Shown one piece after another: positions 16,003-24,907 of a stretch of 64,000 nucleotides of DNA; position 1 is the stretch's first letter, and every line of letters begins with the position of its first letter. The DNA is from Flavobacterium sp. (GTDB taxonomy: Bacteria > Bacteroidota > Bacteroidia > Flavobacteriales > Flavobacteriaceae), in contig NZ_JBCNKR010000006.1 in the NCBI RefSeq assembly GCF_039595935.1, forward strand, positions 620,001 through 684,000. Direction: 5' to 3'. The position numbers and the translations under genes were made by a program. The notes beneath the pieces are model-generated. The model did no database searches and was not told the DNA's origin. It saw only the letters and a program-made list of their open reading frames with translations.

Positions 16003-16396
16003 ATGGAAACAAATAGACAGAAAAAAATAGGCAGCTGTAATTCAGAAAGATCTGGTTGATATTCTGCAAGGTGAAGTGCGAAAAAACGGAATTAGCAATT
16101 TGGTAATTTCAGTATCCAAAGTAAGTGTTACAACAGACTTATCTGTGGCAACAGTATATTTAAGTATTTTTCCTCAGGAAAAAGCAAAGGAAACTTTACA
16201 AGCAATAAAATCAAATACTACTTTAATAAAACATGATTTATCGCAACGTGTTCGTTTACAGTTACGTCGCGTACCTAATTTAGTTTTCTTTATTGATGAC
16301 TCTTTAGATTATATAGAAAAAATCGACAATGCCTTATCAGGCAAAGAAAACCCAATAGAAAACCCGGATCTTTTAGAAAGAAGAAGAAAATCATAA
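16003..16396 (+). pseudogene. rbfA: Ribosome-binding factor A, frameshifted near the N-terminus
   Basis: RbfA binds free 30S subunits and is needed for late 16S rRNA processing and cold adaptation. The ATG at 16003, just behind a perfect promoter, reads METNRQKKIGS and then runs into a stop at 16057. The next frame carries the rest of the protein, VIQKDLVDILQGEVRKNGIS onward through VTTDLSVATVYLSIFPQ to ERRRKS. The two join perfectly if one base is removed within 16031-16036 (the extra T at 16036 is the simplest choice), giving about 130 residues, the family length. A second in-frame GTG at 16076 would lose the first helix. Since rbfA is widely conserved and costly to lose, a sequencing error is the likelier reason. 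Confidence 0.85.
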
Positions 16397-16397
16397 A

Positions 16398-17597
16398 TTG
16401 AATTTCCCATTTTACATAGCCAGACGTTATCTTTTTAGTCTTAGTAAAAATAACGCGATTAATATCATCAATGCAATTGCCAGTTTGGGAATTATTGTTG
16501 GTACAATGGCTCTGTTTGTGGTTTTATCTGTTTTTAGCGGATTAAAAGTTTTTAGTCTGTCATTTACAAACGAGATTGATCCGGATTTAAAAATGACAAG
16601 TACTTACGGAAAATCATTTTTAATTTCTCCAGAAGAAGAAAACCAGATAAAAAAAATTGAAGGCGTAGCTTCTTACACCAAAATTATAGAAGAGCGTGTT
16701 TTGTTTATGTTTAAAGATAAACAGCATGTAACTTATTTAAAAGGCGTTGACAGCATTTACCCCGTTGTAAATAATATCAAAAAAAAGCTTTTTAACGGGC
16801 AATGGCTAAGACCGGATTCTTATCAGGTTGTTATTGGTTACGGAATTGCTCAGGATTTCTCTCTTGGAATTCTTGATTTCGAAAACCCATTGCAGATATA
16901 TGCTCCAAAACCCGGAAAAGGAGCGATAGAAAATCCAGAAGAGGCATTTAATAAAACAGATGTTCTTCCGGTTGGAATTTATTCGATCAGCGAAGATTTA
17001 GACTCAAAATATGTTTTTGCAGATTTAAGTCTTGTACAAGAATTACTAATGTATAAACCCAATCAAATTTCGGGAATAGAATTTCATCTTAAACAAAATG
17101 TAGACGAACAAGCAGTGAAAGCTCAGCTTGAAAAGATTTTTAAAAATAAGATTACTTTAAAAAATAGAGAGCAGCTTAATGAGTCTTTATACAAGATGCT
17201 GAATACCGAAAATATTGCTGTTTATTTAATTTTTACCCTTGTAATTATTGTAGCGCTTTTTAATTTAGTAGGAGCACTAATTATGATGATCCTAGATAAA
17301 AGAGCCAATTTAAAAACGCTTTTAAGTCTTGGAACTGAAATAAGAGACCTGAGAAAAATTTTCATTTTGCAAGGTACATTATTGAGTTTTCTGGGAGGTT
17401 TGATAGGACTTTATTATGGAATTATACTAGTATCGTTACAGCAAAAATACGAACTCATCATGATCACGCCAACTCTGGCTTATCCGGTAGTTTTTACAAT
17501 TGAAAATGTGCTGATCGTTATGGCAACAATCGTTTCCCTTGGTTTTGTGGCGTCTCTAATTGCCAGCAGCCGTGTGAGTAAAAAATTATTAGATTAA
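16398..17597 (+). CDS. FtsX/LolE-type ABC transporter permease
   Basis: A 399-residue inner-membrane protein with the MacB/LolE layout: a first membrane helix at about 20-46 (INAIASLGIIVGTMALFVVL), a periplasmic core of about 210 residues (50-265), and three C-terminal helices (from NIAVYLIFTLVIIVALFNLV). N-terminal MNFPFYIARRYLFS is the family's standard opening. It starts with TTG at 16398, one base after the rbfA stop. LolC/E-type proteins release lipoproteins from the inner membrane together with an ATPase (LolD), which is not in this window; MacB-like export is an alternative. Confidence 0.88.
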   Translation: MNFPFYIARRYLFSLSKNNAINIINAIASLGIIVGTMALFVVLSVFSGLKVFSLSFTNEIDPDLKMTSTYGKSFLISPEEENQIKKIEGVASYTKIIEERVLFMFKDKQHVTYLKGVDSIYPVVNNIKKKLFNGQWLRPDSYQVVIGYGIAQDFSLGILDFENPLQIYAPKPGKGAIENPEEAFNKTDVLPVGIYSISEDLDSKYVFADLSLVQELLMYKPNQISGIEFHLKQNVDEQAVKAQLEKIFKNKITLKNREQLNESLYKMLNTENIAVYLIFTLVIIVALFNLVGALIMMILDKRANLKTLLSLGTEIRDLRKIFILQGTLLSFLGGLIGLYYGIILVSLQQKYELIMITPTLAYPVVFTIENVLIVMATIVSLGFVASLIASSRVSKKLLD

Positions 17598-17769
17598 TAT
17601 TTTCTTTCAAAATATTACTTATATTTACCGCCTTGAAAATCTACAGCATATGATTGTTTCTGCTTAATCCTAATTTTATTTTTTAGAATAATTAGGATAC
17701 TTACGTTTTTATTTTTTTAAGTTCAGATTTAAATATCTGGACAAATTTTATCATTTATCCTAACATATC

Positions 17770-19197
17770 ATGACAGAAACAACTATACAGAAAAGTTTCT
17801 TTTCTAAATTTTTCACCACATTAAAACAAGCCTTAAAAGGCGACGAATCATTCGACTATACAGCCGGAAGCATCAAAAAAGCCGTAATTCTATTAGCCAT
17901 ACCGATGGTTTTAGAAATGATGATGGAATCGGTTTTTGCTCTGGTCGATTTATATTTTGTCGGACATTTAGAGCATAGCAGTTTTGCCATTCAAACCGTT
18001 GGTTTAACCGAATCTGTTTTAACGATTATATATTCACTTGCAATTGGAATGAGCATGGCAGCCACAGCAGTTGTTGCCCGCAGAATTGGAGAAAAAGATC
18101 CAGTCGCAGCGGCAAAAGCCGGAATGCAGGCCATAATTGTAGCATTTGCAGTAAACAGTATATTGAGTATTTTCGGAATTATTTATGCTAAAGATATTCT
18201 GCTCTTGATGGGAGCCTCTGCAGAAGCGGCAGAACATGGTTTCCGATTCACGCAGATTATGGTGGGTTCCAGTTTATGCATCATGCTTTTATTTCTTATA
18301 AACGGAATTTTCCGTGGAGCGGGAAATGCAGCAATCGCGATGAAAAGTCTTTGGATTGCCAATATTTGTAATATTATTTTATGTCCGATTTTTATTAACG
18401 GATTAGGACCAATTCCTGCTTTTGGTTTAGTTGGAGCCGCTTTAGCCACAACTTTAGGAAGAAGTATTGGAGTTTTATATCAGGTTTATCATTTGTTTTT
18501 TGGAAACGGAATTTTAAAAATAAAAGTTGCTTATTTCGCTCCCGATTTTAAACAGATAAAAGCATTAGTTAAAATTGCTGCACCTGGGATTTTGCAATTC
18601 GTAATTGCATCTTGCAGTTGGATTTTCTTAGCACAATTGGTTGCTACAACCGGAGGCGATCACGGTTCTGCAGGTTATCAGACAGCATTGAGAATTATGA
18701 TGTTTTTTATTCTTCCGGCTTGGGGACTAAGTAATGCTGCGGCGACTTTAGTAGGACAGAATTTAGGTGCCAAACAAATAGAACGTGCCGAAAAATCAGT
18801 ATATACCACCGCCAGATACAACGTAATTTTCATGGCATCGATTATGATAATTACTTTAGGTTTTGGCCAATATATAATTTCATTTTTTACTAATGATGAA
18901 ATGGTAAAAACCATTGCGATTGAAGCACTGCAAATCATGAGTATTGGATTTATCTTTTACGGAATTGGGATGGTTCTCATCAATACTTTCAACGGGGCAG
19001 GAGATACCTGGACACCAACTGGAATTAATTTCTTCGGATTTTGGCTGTTCCAGATTCCATTAGCATTTGTATTGGCAAAACATTTTAACATGGGACCAAC
19101 AGGAGTTTTTATTGCTATTCCCGTTGCCGAAACCGCAATTACTCTCGCAGGAATTGTTTTTTATAAAAGAGGAAAATGGAAAAGAGTTCAAGTTTAA
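17770..19197 (+). CDS. MATE-family efflux transporter
   Basis: A 475-residue membrane protein with about 12 helices, of the multidrug and toxic compound extrusion family (NorM/DinF type), which exports cationic compounds in exchange for sodium or protons. Family landmarks are ESVFALVDLYFVGHL in the first helix, GMSMAATAVVARRIGEKD following helix 2-3, and the second-half repeat GLSNAAATLVGQNLGAKQIE. About 40 residues before the first helix are hydrophilic. Monocistronic; 172 bases of AT-rich sequence without a clear promoter precede it, and a strong terminator follows. Substrate not inferable. Confidence 0.92.
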   Translation: MTETTIQKSFFSKFFTTLKQALKGDESFDYTAGSIKKAVILLAIPMVLEMMMESVFALVDLYFVGHLEHSSFAIQTVGLTESVLTIIYSLAIGMSMAATAVVARRIGEKDPVAAAKAGMQAIIVAFAVNSILSIFGIIYAKDILLLMGASAEAAEHGFRFTQIMVGSSLCIMLLFLINGIFRGAGNAAIAMKSLWIANICNIILCPIFINGLGPIPAFGLVGAALATTLGRSIGVLYQVYHLFFGNGILKIKVAYFAPDFKQIKALVKIAAPGILQFVIASCSWIFLAQLVATTGGDHGSAGYQTALRIMMFFILPAWGLSNAAATLVGQNLGAKQIERAEKSVYTTARYNVIFMASIMIITLGFGQYIISFFTNDEMVKTIAIEALQIMSIGFIFYGIGMVLINTFNGAGDTWTPTGINFFGFWLFQIPLAFVLAKHFNMGPTGVFIAIPVAETAITLAGIVFYKRGKWKRVQV

Positions 19198-19212
19198 ATT
19201 ATTTATAAATAA

Positions 19213-19244
19213 AAAAAAGACCTTCAATATTGAAGGTCTTTTTT
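19213..19244. terminator. Bidirectional intrinsic terminator
   Basis: A 20-bp perfect palindrome (GACCTTCAATATTGAAGGTC, 19219-19238) is flanked by A and T tracts. It lies between the convergent MATE and dihydrouridine synthase genes. Confidence 0.88.
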
Positions 19245-19252
19245 GTTTCGAG

Positions 19253-19285
19253 ATCTTTGTCAAAGTTTTAAACTTTGACAAAGAT
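19253..19285. repeat. Palindromic repeat (CTTTGTCAAAG family), copy 1
   Basis: Perfect 16-bp arms, ATCTTTGTCAAAGTTT and its complement, around a single T. The 29-base core recurs exactly at 36366-36394. Here it sits 8 bases downstream of a terminator and 8 bases from the stop of the dihydrouridine synthase gene. Confidence 0.85.
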
Positions 19286-19292
19286 TGTATAT

Positions 19293-20291
19293 TTATACAA
19301 ACTCATATCCTGCATAAACCTGTTCAATTTCTTTCATAATGTTGAATAAATCTTCAGGGGCATCAGTTGTAACCAGTTTTTGTTTGAATTCTTTAAACGA
19401 ATGAATTCCTTTGAAATAGTTGGTATAATGACGACGCATTTCAACAATTCCCAAACGTTCGCCTTTCCATTCCATAGACCATTTTAAATGATTTCTGGCA
19501 GCTTCAACACGATCAATGACAGTTGGAGCAGGCAAATGTTCACCCGTTTTAAAGAAATGTTTAATTTCGTTAAAAATCCACGGATAACCAATTGCAGCAC
19601 GACCAATCATGATACCGTCAATTCCGTATTCATTTTTGTAATGTAATGCTTTTTCAGGACTGTCGATATCGCCGTTTCCGAAAATAGGCATTGTAATTCT
19701 TGGGTTGTTTTTTACACGTGCAATATGCGACCAGTCAGAATGGCCTTTATACATTTGCGCACGAGTTCTGGCGTGAATAGTCAAAGCCTGAACACCAATA
19801 TCCTGAAGTCTTTCAGCAACTTCATCAATATTAATCGAATTTTCATCCCAGCCTAAACGTGTTTTTACCGTAACAGGCAAATCAGTTCCTTTGATAACCG
19901 CTTTTGTTAAACGAACCATCAAATCGACATCTTTTAAAACTCCGGCTCCGGCGCCTCTGCAAACTACTTTTTTTACCGGACATCCAAAATTGATATCCAC
20001 TAAATCCGGTTTTACGGTAGAAACGATTTTAGACGACATTTCCATTGCCTCTTCATCACCACCAAAAATCTGAATTCCAACTGGACGTTCGTAATCAAAA
20101 ATATCCAGCTTCATGCGGCTTTTAATAGCATCACGAATCAATCCTTCCGAAGAAATAAATTCAGAATACATCATGTCAGCACCATGCGTTTTGCATAATC
20201 TGCGAAACGGCGGATCACTAACATCTTCCATCGGAGCTAATAGTAAAGGAAATTCAGGTAATTCTATGTTGCCAATCTTGACCATCTTCAT
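19293..20291 (-). CDS. dusB: tRNA-dihydrouridine synthase (DusB-like)
   Basis: A 332-residue FMN enzyme that reduces uridines in tRNA D-loops with NADPH. Landmarks: PLLLAPMEDVSDPPFRRLC near the N-terminus (FMN binding), DINFGCPVKKVVCRGAGAG with the catalytic cysteine, TVKTRLGWDE, ALTIHARTRAQMYKGHSDWS, and IFGNGDIDSPEKAL then GIMIGRAAIGYPWIF. A longer frame begins at 20360, but its extra 23 residues are read out of a palindromic repeat. I start at the ATG at 20291; a perfect -7 box (TAATTTTG) lies ten bases upstream, which supports it. An ATG two codons further in (20285) is possible. Confidence 0.93.
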   Translation of the reverse strand: MKMVKIGNIELPEFPLLLAPMEDVSDPPFRRLCKTHGADMMYSEFISSEGLIRDAIKSRMKLDIFDYERPVGIQIFGGDEEAMEMSSKIVSTVKPDLVDINFGCPVKKVVCRGAGAGVLKDVDLMVRLTKAVIKGTDLPVTVKTRLGWDENSINIDEVAERLQDIGVQALTIHARTRAQMYKGHSDWSHIARVKNNPRITMPIFGNGDIDSPEKALHYKNEYGIDGIMIGRAAIGYPWIFNEIKHFFKTGEHLPAPTVIDRVEAARNHLKWSMEWKGERLGIVEMRRHYTNYFKGIHSFKEFKQKLVTTDAPEDLFNIMKEIEQVYAGYEFV

Positions 20292-20300
20292 AATTTTTTG

Positions 20301-20308
20301 CAAAATTA
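20301..20308 (-). promoter_or_regulatory. Promoter -7 box of the dihydrouridine synthase gene
   Basis: On the minus strand TAATTTTG, an exact TAnnTTTG box. The transcript would begin within a few bases of the ATG at 20291. Confidence 0.6.
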
Positions 20309-20340
20309 CAACTTTTCTTCGAATTGGCGTGATATTAGGT

Positions 20341-20428
20341 GCAAAGTGACATAGTGACAAAGTTGCAAAGGTTTTATAATCAGAACCTAAACCTTTGCAA
20401 CTTTGTGTCTTTGTTTCTCTGTCACTTT
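20341..20428. repeat. Imperfect palindromic repeat
   Basis: Arms GCAAAGTGACATAGTGACAA...GTTGCAAAGG (20341-20371) and CCTTTGCAACTTTGTGTC...GTCACTTT (20392-20428) form a long interrupted hairpin that fills the gap between the PaaK-like gene end and the dihydrouridine synthase promoter. It shares the word GTGACAAAGT with other repeats here and may act as terminator for the pigment operon. Confidence 0.7.
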
Positions 20429-20429
20429 A

Positions 20430-21719
20430 CTAAGTTCTATAGTCGAAAAATCGAATTGGTTTTCGGCTCATTGGGTTAAAGACCAAAGGGTTTAAAACTT
20501 CTTTTGAGGCAAATTCTATTTTTGGAGTTACTCTTAATTTGGCTCTAAAGTGATCTTTAATTTCCTGTAAAAATTCTGGCGTTTGATTTTTTACGGCAAT
20601 TTTTATAAGGATTTCATCCGTGCCTAAATCGTTGGTAGAAATTTCAATAATATGATTTTCGATATTATCAAATCCGCTTAAAACATCGTTCATTGCAGGC
20701 GGATAAAGTGTCGTACCTTTATATTTAATCATCTGCTTTTTACGGCCAACAACGGGACCAACACGAAAAGTATTTCTTCCGCAGGCACAAGGTTCGTCAT
20801 GCAGTTGTACAATATCACCTGTTTTAAAACGAAGCAAAGGCATGGCTTCAATTCCTAAAGTGGTAAAAGTAAGTTCGCCGGTTTCTCCATTTTTAACAGG
20901 TAAATTATTTTCGTCTAAAACTTCAATAATAATTAATTCAGGATGATGATGTCCGCCTTTTCCATGTTCACACTCTGTAAAAGCAGTGCTCATTTCCGTT
21001 GAAGCATAAGTCGAAAACAACTTAATATTCCATTTATCCGTAATTTTTTTAGACAAGGTATTCATTGAAAAATCCTGATCGCGTAGAGATTCTCCAATAC
21101 AAACTGCCCCTTTTATACTTGAATTATTATAATCGATTCCGTGAATTTCAGCGTACTCAATTAACTTCAATAAGAATGACGGAACCGTAATTAAATGCGT
21201 TGGATTGTATTTTAAAATCGAATCCCACTGCATTTCCGGAATACCGGCACCTACACGAATAACGCCCACTTTCAATTTTCTCAGACCTAAAAAATAAGCC
21301 AAACCAGCCATAAATTTTCTGTCAATTGTCGTCATTAACTGCACAACATCGCCTTCGGTAATTCCGGCGCAGGCAAACGAAATGGCTTCATTATAAGCTA
21401 ATCGGTCTAAATCAGAATCTGTTAAACCAAAAGTTACAGGATCGCCTAAAGTTCCAGAAGTAGAAGCGTAGTCGATAATTTTATTTTGCGGAACACACAA
21501 AAAATCATCATTATACTGCTGTAAATCTTCTTTTGTCGTAACTGGCAGATGCTGTAAATCTTCCAGCGTTTTAATTTTTGAAATATCAATATTCTGTCCG
21601 GCAAAAAGTCTTTTATAAAAAGGAGAATTTTGACTTATGTATTCTAGAAGTTCAACTAATTTTTTTTCCTGAAAAATTTTAATGTCTTCTAAAGAATCTT
21701 TTTCTATTGCTGGAATCAT
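20430..21719 (-). CDS. PaaK-like acyl/aryl-CoA ligase (AMP-forming)
   Basis: A 429-residue member of the phenylacetate-CoA ligase branch of the ANL adenylating enzymes. These activate a carboxylate as acyl-AMP and pass it to CoA. Features: start EDIKIFQEKKLVELLEYISQ, phosphate-binding loop ASTSGTLGDPVTFGLT, the aryl-binding/adenine region LFSTYASTEMSTAFTECEHG, FKTGDIVQLHDEPCACGRNT (zinc-like cysteines seen in PaaK) and VGRKKQMIKYKGTTLYPPAM. In this pigment cluster, with a tyrosine ammonia-lyase, the likely substrate is 4-coumarate, the polyene starter (inference). Its start overlaps the upstream gene's stop by four bases, so it is translationally coupled to the C45-like lipoprotein. Confidence 0.85.
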   Translation of the reverse strand: MIPAIEKDSLEDIKIFQEKKLVELLEYISQNSPFYKRLFAGQNIDISKIKTLEDLQHLPVTTKEDLQQYNDDFLCVPQNKIIDYASTSGTLGDPVTFGLTDSDLDRLAYNEAISFACAGITEGDVVQLMTTIDRKFMAGLAYFLGLRKLKVGVIRVGAGIPEMQWDSILKYNPTHLITVPSFLLKLIEYAEIHGIDYNNSSIKGAVCIGESLRDQDFSMNTLSKKITDKWNIKLFSTYASTEMSTAFTECEHGKGGHHHPELIIIEVLDENNLPVKNGETGELTFTTLGIEAMPLLRFKTGDIVQLHDEPCACGRNTFRVGPVVGRKKQMIKYKGTTLYPPAMNDVLSGFDNIENHIIEISTNDLGTDEILIKIAVKNQTPEFLQEIKDHFRAKLRVTPKIEFASKEVLNPLVFNPMSRKPIRFFDYRT

Positions 21720-23386
21720 TGTAACTTTCTTTTGATTTTTCTTAAATATTTTTCAATTTTTTCTTTGTCAGGCGCTGTGGTAATTTCCTTGGTTAAAGCT
21801 TTTTCAAAATGAAGCTTCGCCTGCTGAAAATCTTTTATTTGGTAAAAATACAATCCTGCTTTATAATACACAACCCAATAATCAGGGTTTAAGGATTGAT
21901 AATTCTGAATGTATTCTGGAGATATAGTTTCCTTTTTCTCGAGAAGATCATCCATTTTATGATTTTCAATTCTAAATTTTTGATAATCATGATATGCCAC
22001 AGTTTCTAAAAACGGATCTTTGGCAATATTCAAATTTTCTTTTTGAAGAGAAACCAAAGTATCGTTTCTTTCTTTATTGAAAACAGCATTCAAGTCATAA
22101 CAGATAAATTCGCCTAACTGATACGGATTTGCCGAAACCCAGACTAATTTTTCTTTTGGTTTAAAAATAATACCATGATGGGCCATTAACTGATTTAATG
22201 CTTTTTCAGATCCATACCCCAGGGAAATATCTTTTAAACCATTTTTATTCCTCAAAATATCCGAAGCCGTTTTAGGATTTATTTTTGGATTTTGCGTTAA
22301 AAGTTCCTGCATTCTTTCAAAGCGATATTCAGAATGGCTGTTTACGATCTGCTCTTGATTTCTTCGGTCATTTTTAAAAGCATCGCCCTGAAAATGATTC
22401 GAACAAATTAGTTCATCGTTGTTTGGAACATCATAAACGTCCATTTTTTTTGGCGAAACCTCAATCAAAATGGCTTTGTTATCGTGAGCGCTTCCCACCA
22501 TAATAGATTCAGAAACAAATACATGTCTTTTTTTTGCAATAGCAATTGCTTCATCTATATTTTTGGCATGCTGTAAAATTTCACGTGTCAAAATTGAAAT
22601 AGGGGTTTTGGCAATCAGCGGAATTTTAGATTTTGAAGCATTAATTGTTACCGTCAATCCTTCCAGATTCATTCCTGAAACCGCGCCAACCATTCCGGGC
22701 CAGGTTACCATCATAAACGGATAACCTTCTTTTGGTTTGATAAAGGCTGCAATTTTATTTTCTGCGAAAGCATCATTTACATAAAAATCAAAATTTCGTC
22801 CGAGGATTAAACTGCCGTCTTCTGTTTTTTCATTCCAGACCGCAAAAGACGTGCAGCCCACCAGAGCTAAATCCTGCAAAGCGTGTCCGATATCATGAGC
22901 GCCATGCAGATATAAACCGCGTTGATATTTGGGTGCGATATAATTAAATTCATTCGAAGTGTATTCTGAAACGCCATAAATTTCGGTTTGATATTCTCCG
23001 GGAACATTCAGATATAATTTGCGATTGTACCATTTTAAAAACTGGCGAAGTAATCTTTGCTGAAAACTCGACGGGATGAAATCGTTGATTTTGGAAAAGA
23101 AAATCTGCTGCTGTTTTTTTAAAAGAGAATCGGTCAAAGCTCCCGTGTTTAAACCAATTTCAAGCGGATCACCTTCTGCATATAATTCCCAAAGACCTTG
23201 TTTGTTTTTTAAAAGAGAATTTTTTCCGGAGATAAAAACCGAATCAGATTTTTTAACGACAATTGGTTTTTGCGAATTGTAACCAGAAAGATCGGGTTTG
23301 TGATGCGCTGATTTTGATGTTCCGCACGAGACGAACAGTTGTAAAAAACCGATAAATAAAAAAAGTAAAATTCGGTTTTTCATCAT
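21716..23386 (-). CDS. C45/acyltransferase-type Ntn-hydrolase lipoprotein
   Basis: A 556-residue lipoprotein with a lipobox ending VSCG. The core resembles the acyl-CoA:6-aminopenicillanate acyltransferase/C45 peptidase family: Cys-178 in LVGCTSFAVWNEKTEDGSLI would become the N-terminal nucleophile after self-cleavage, followed by ILGRNFDFYVND and MVTWPGMVGAVSGMNLEGLT, all typical. The C-terminal 80 residues have a TPR-like look (NPDYWVVYYKAGLYFYQIKD). Such enzymes make or break amide and ester bonds. In this cluster it could join or trim acyl groups of the pigment at the envelope, for instance the ester between aryl-polyene acid and dialkylresorcinol (inference). It starts ATGATG and lies 3 bases after the CrtI-like gene. 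Confidence 0.8.
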   Translation of the reverse strand: MMKNRILLFLFIGFLQLFVSCGTSKSAHHKPDLSGYNSQKPIVVKKSDSVFISGKNSLLKNKQGLWELYAEGDPLEIGLNTGALTDSLLKKQQQIFFSKINDFIPSSFQQRLLRQFLKWYNRKLYLNVPGEYQTEIYGVSEYTSNEFNYIAPKYQRGLYLHGAHDIGHALQDLALVGCTSFAVWNEKTEDGSLILGRNFDFYVNDAFAENKIAAFIKPKEGYPFMMVTWPGMVGAVSGMNLEGLTVTINASKSKIPLIAKTPISILTREILQHAKNIDEAIAIAKKRHVFVSESIMVGSAHDNKAILIEVSPKKMDVYDVPNNDELICSNHFQGDAFKNDRRNQEQIVNSHSEYRFERMQELLTQNPKINPKTASDILRNKNGLKDISLGYGSEKALNQLMAHHGIIFKPKEKLVWVSANPYQLGEFICYDLNAVFNKERNDTLVSLQKENLNIAKDPFLETVAYHDYQKFRIENHKMDDLLEKKETISPEYIQNYQSLNPDYWVVYYKAGLYFYQIKDFQQAKLHFEKALTKEITTAPDKEKIEKYLRKIKRKLQ

Positions 23387-23389
23387 TCT

Positions 23390-24907
23390 TTATTCAGATT
23401 CGCGATTAATTTTGGTAACTAAATATTCTTTGCCCACAATTTCAGAACAAGTGCCAACAGCTCCAATGGTAACTCCCAAAACGCCGTGCATATTGCTGCT
23501 TTGTCCGGTAAGATACAAATTATCCAGTTTCGTTTTTGACGGAATCATGGTTTTCATCGGATTATTTGAATCCTTAACATACCCGTACATATTTCCGTTG
23601 TGTCCGCCAATATAATCACGATACGAAAGTGGAGAAGAAGTATGAATTGATTTTATACAATCTCTGATTCCGGGAAATTTAATTTCGATTTCATCTAAAA
23701 ATTTAGAAGCTTTTCTCGATTTAAATTCCTCGTAACTTTCGCCCCGATCGTTTTCTTCGGCAGTTGTATTAAAAGTGTCAGCCCAGGGCACAACATCTTC
23801 ATATTTCATGTAAGTTAAAAAAGTCATTCCGTCGGCCCAGATTTCATTTTTTTTAGAAGCATTCATCGAAGCCATATACGATTTTGGCCAGGAATCTTCA
23901 TCATAGTCCTGAGTTGTCCAGACTTCGCTGCTTTTCTTAAAATGATAAAAATTATGATTGATGTATTTAAAACTTTCGGGTTTAAAAACGATATATAAAC
24001 TAAAAGCCGAAATAACATCATCAAGGTTTTGAATTCGATTGACAAAAGCTTTTCTGAAATTTTCTTCGCCAGCCATTTTCAAAGTTGTTTTGGGTTCAAT
24101 GTTTGAAATAAAAATAGAACCCGAAACCTGAGTTCCGTCTTTTAAATCTACCGAAATCACTTTGTTTTCTTCAACATTAAAACGAGTGACTTCTTTGTAT
24201 TTATAAAATTCTCCGCCGTATTTTTTAAGCTGTTTTAAAAGCTGTTTAGTAATCTGACTTCCGCCATTAATGCAGCGCCACGAACTTTGAATGTATGAGT
24301 TTACCGAAAGAGCATGAACGTAAAAAGGCGATTTATCCGGAATACCTGCATAAAGAAAATTAGATCCGGCAAGTACCGCTTTTAGTTTTTCATTTTTTGT
24401 AAAACTGTCGATAGTATCTTTTGCATTTAGCTCCAGAATTTCGCTTTCGTATTTTCCTTCCCAGTTTACATTATAAAGCGGAAAAGAATCACAAACCGTT
24501 TTTAGTTTTTCGCAGTAAAGGGAAATATTTTCTTTTTCTTCAGGGAAAAATGCAGTAAGCTGTTTTACGAAATTTTCATATCCCTGTGCATGCGGATATT
24601 CGTTTGGATCATCTTCAAAAGAAATAACATCAAACCGATCGTCATCTAATTTTTTTAAATTCAGCTGATCGATAATACCCAGATATTTGAAATATTTATG
24701 TAGATTCTGCCCTTTGTCTAAACCGCCGATATAGTGAATTCCGGTATCAAAAATGGTTTTATCACGAACAAAAGTCTGAAGATTTCCTCCGTATTGATTG
24801 TTTTTTTCGAGTACACAAACGCTGTAGCCTTCTTTAGCTAAAATTATAGACGAAACCAAACCGCCTAAACCGCTGCCAACAATAACTACATCGTATTGCT
24901 CTTTCAT
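23390..24907 (-). CDS. CrtI/retinol-saturase-like FAD oxidoreductase
   Basis: A 505-residue flavoprotein of the phytoene desaturase family. The N-terminal dinucleotide-binding motif VVIVGSGLGGLVSSIILAKE and the following LEKNNQYGGNLQTF are intact, GIHYIGGLD lies at about 57-65, and the C-terminal FAD contact LYLTGQSSNMHGVLGVTIGA is present. Family members add or remove double bonds in polyenes and carotenoids. No carotenoid genes are nearby, so a role in the flexirubin polyene or its dialkylresorcinol tail fits the context (inference). Its start ATG abuts the stop of the large exporter gene, so it is the second gene of a five- to six-gene operon. Confidence 0.87.
   Translation of the reverse strand: MKEQYDVVIVGSGLGGLVSSIILAKEGYSVCVLEKNNQYGGNLQTFVRDKTIFDTGIHYIGGLDKGQNLHKYFKYLGIIDQLNLKKLDDDRFDVISFEDDPNEYPHAQGYENFVKQLTAFFPEEKENISLYCEKLKTVCDSFPLYNVNWEGKYESEILELNAKDTIDSFTKNEKLKAVLAGSNFLYAGIPDKSPFYVHALSVNSYIQSSWRCINGGSQITKQLLKQLKKYGGEFYKYKEVTRFNVEENKVISVDLKDGTQVSGSIFISNIEPKTTLKMAGEENFRKAFVNRIQNLDDVISAFSLYIVFKPESFKYINHNFYHFKKSSEVWTTQDYDEDSWPKSYMASMNASKKNEIWADGMTFLTYMKYEDVVPWADTFNTTAEENDRGESYEEFKSRKASKFLDEIEIKFPGIRDCIKSIHTSSPLSYRDYIGGHNGNMYGYVKDSNNPMKTMIPSKTKLDNLYLTGQSSNMHGVLGVTIGAVGTCSEIVGKEYLVTKINRESE

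Noticed and set aside
16021..16036. Programmed frameshifting or slippage at the A7 run in rbfA
   Set aside because: Shifting at the A run would meet the TAG at 16028-16030 in the +1 frame; the shift has to be after that, where no slippery sequence exists.
20292..20360. Longer start for the dihydrouridine synthase
   Set aside because: The extra codons are read from a palindromic repeat, and a perfect -7 box lies just upstream of the internal ATG.
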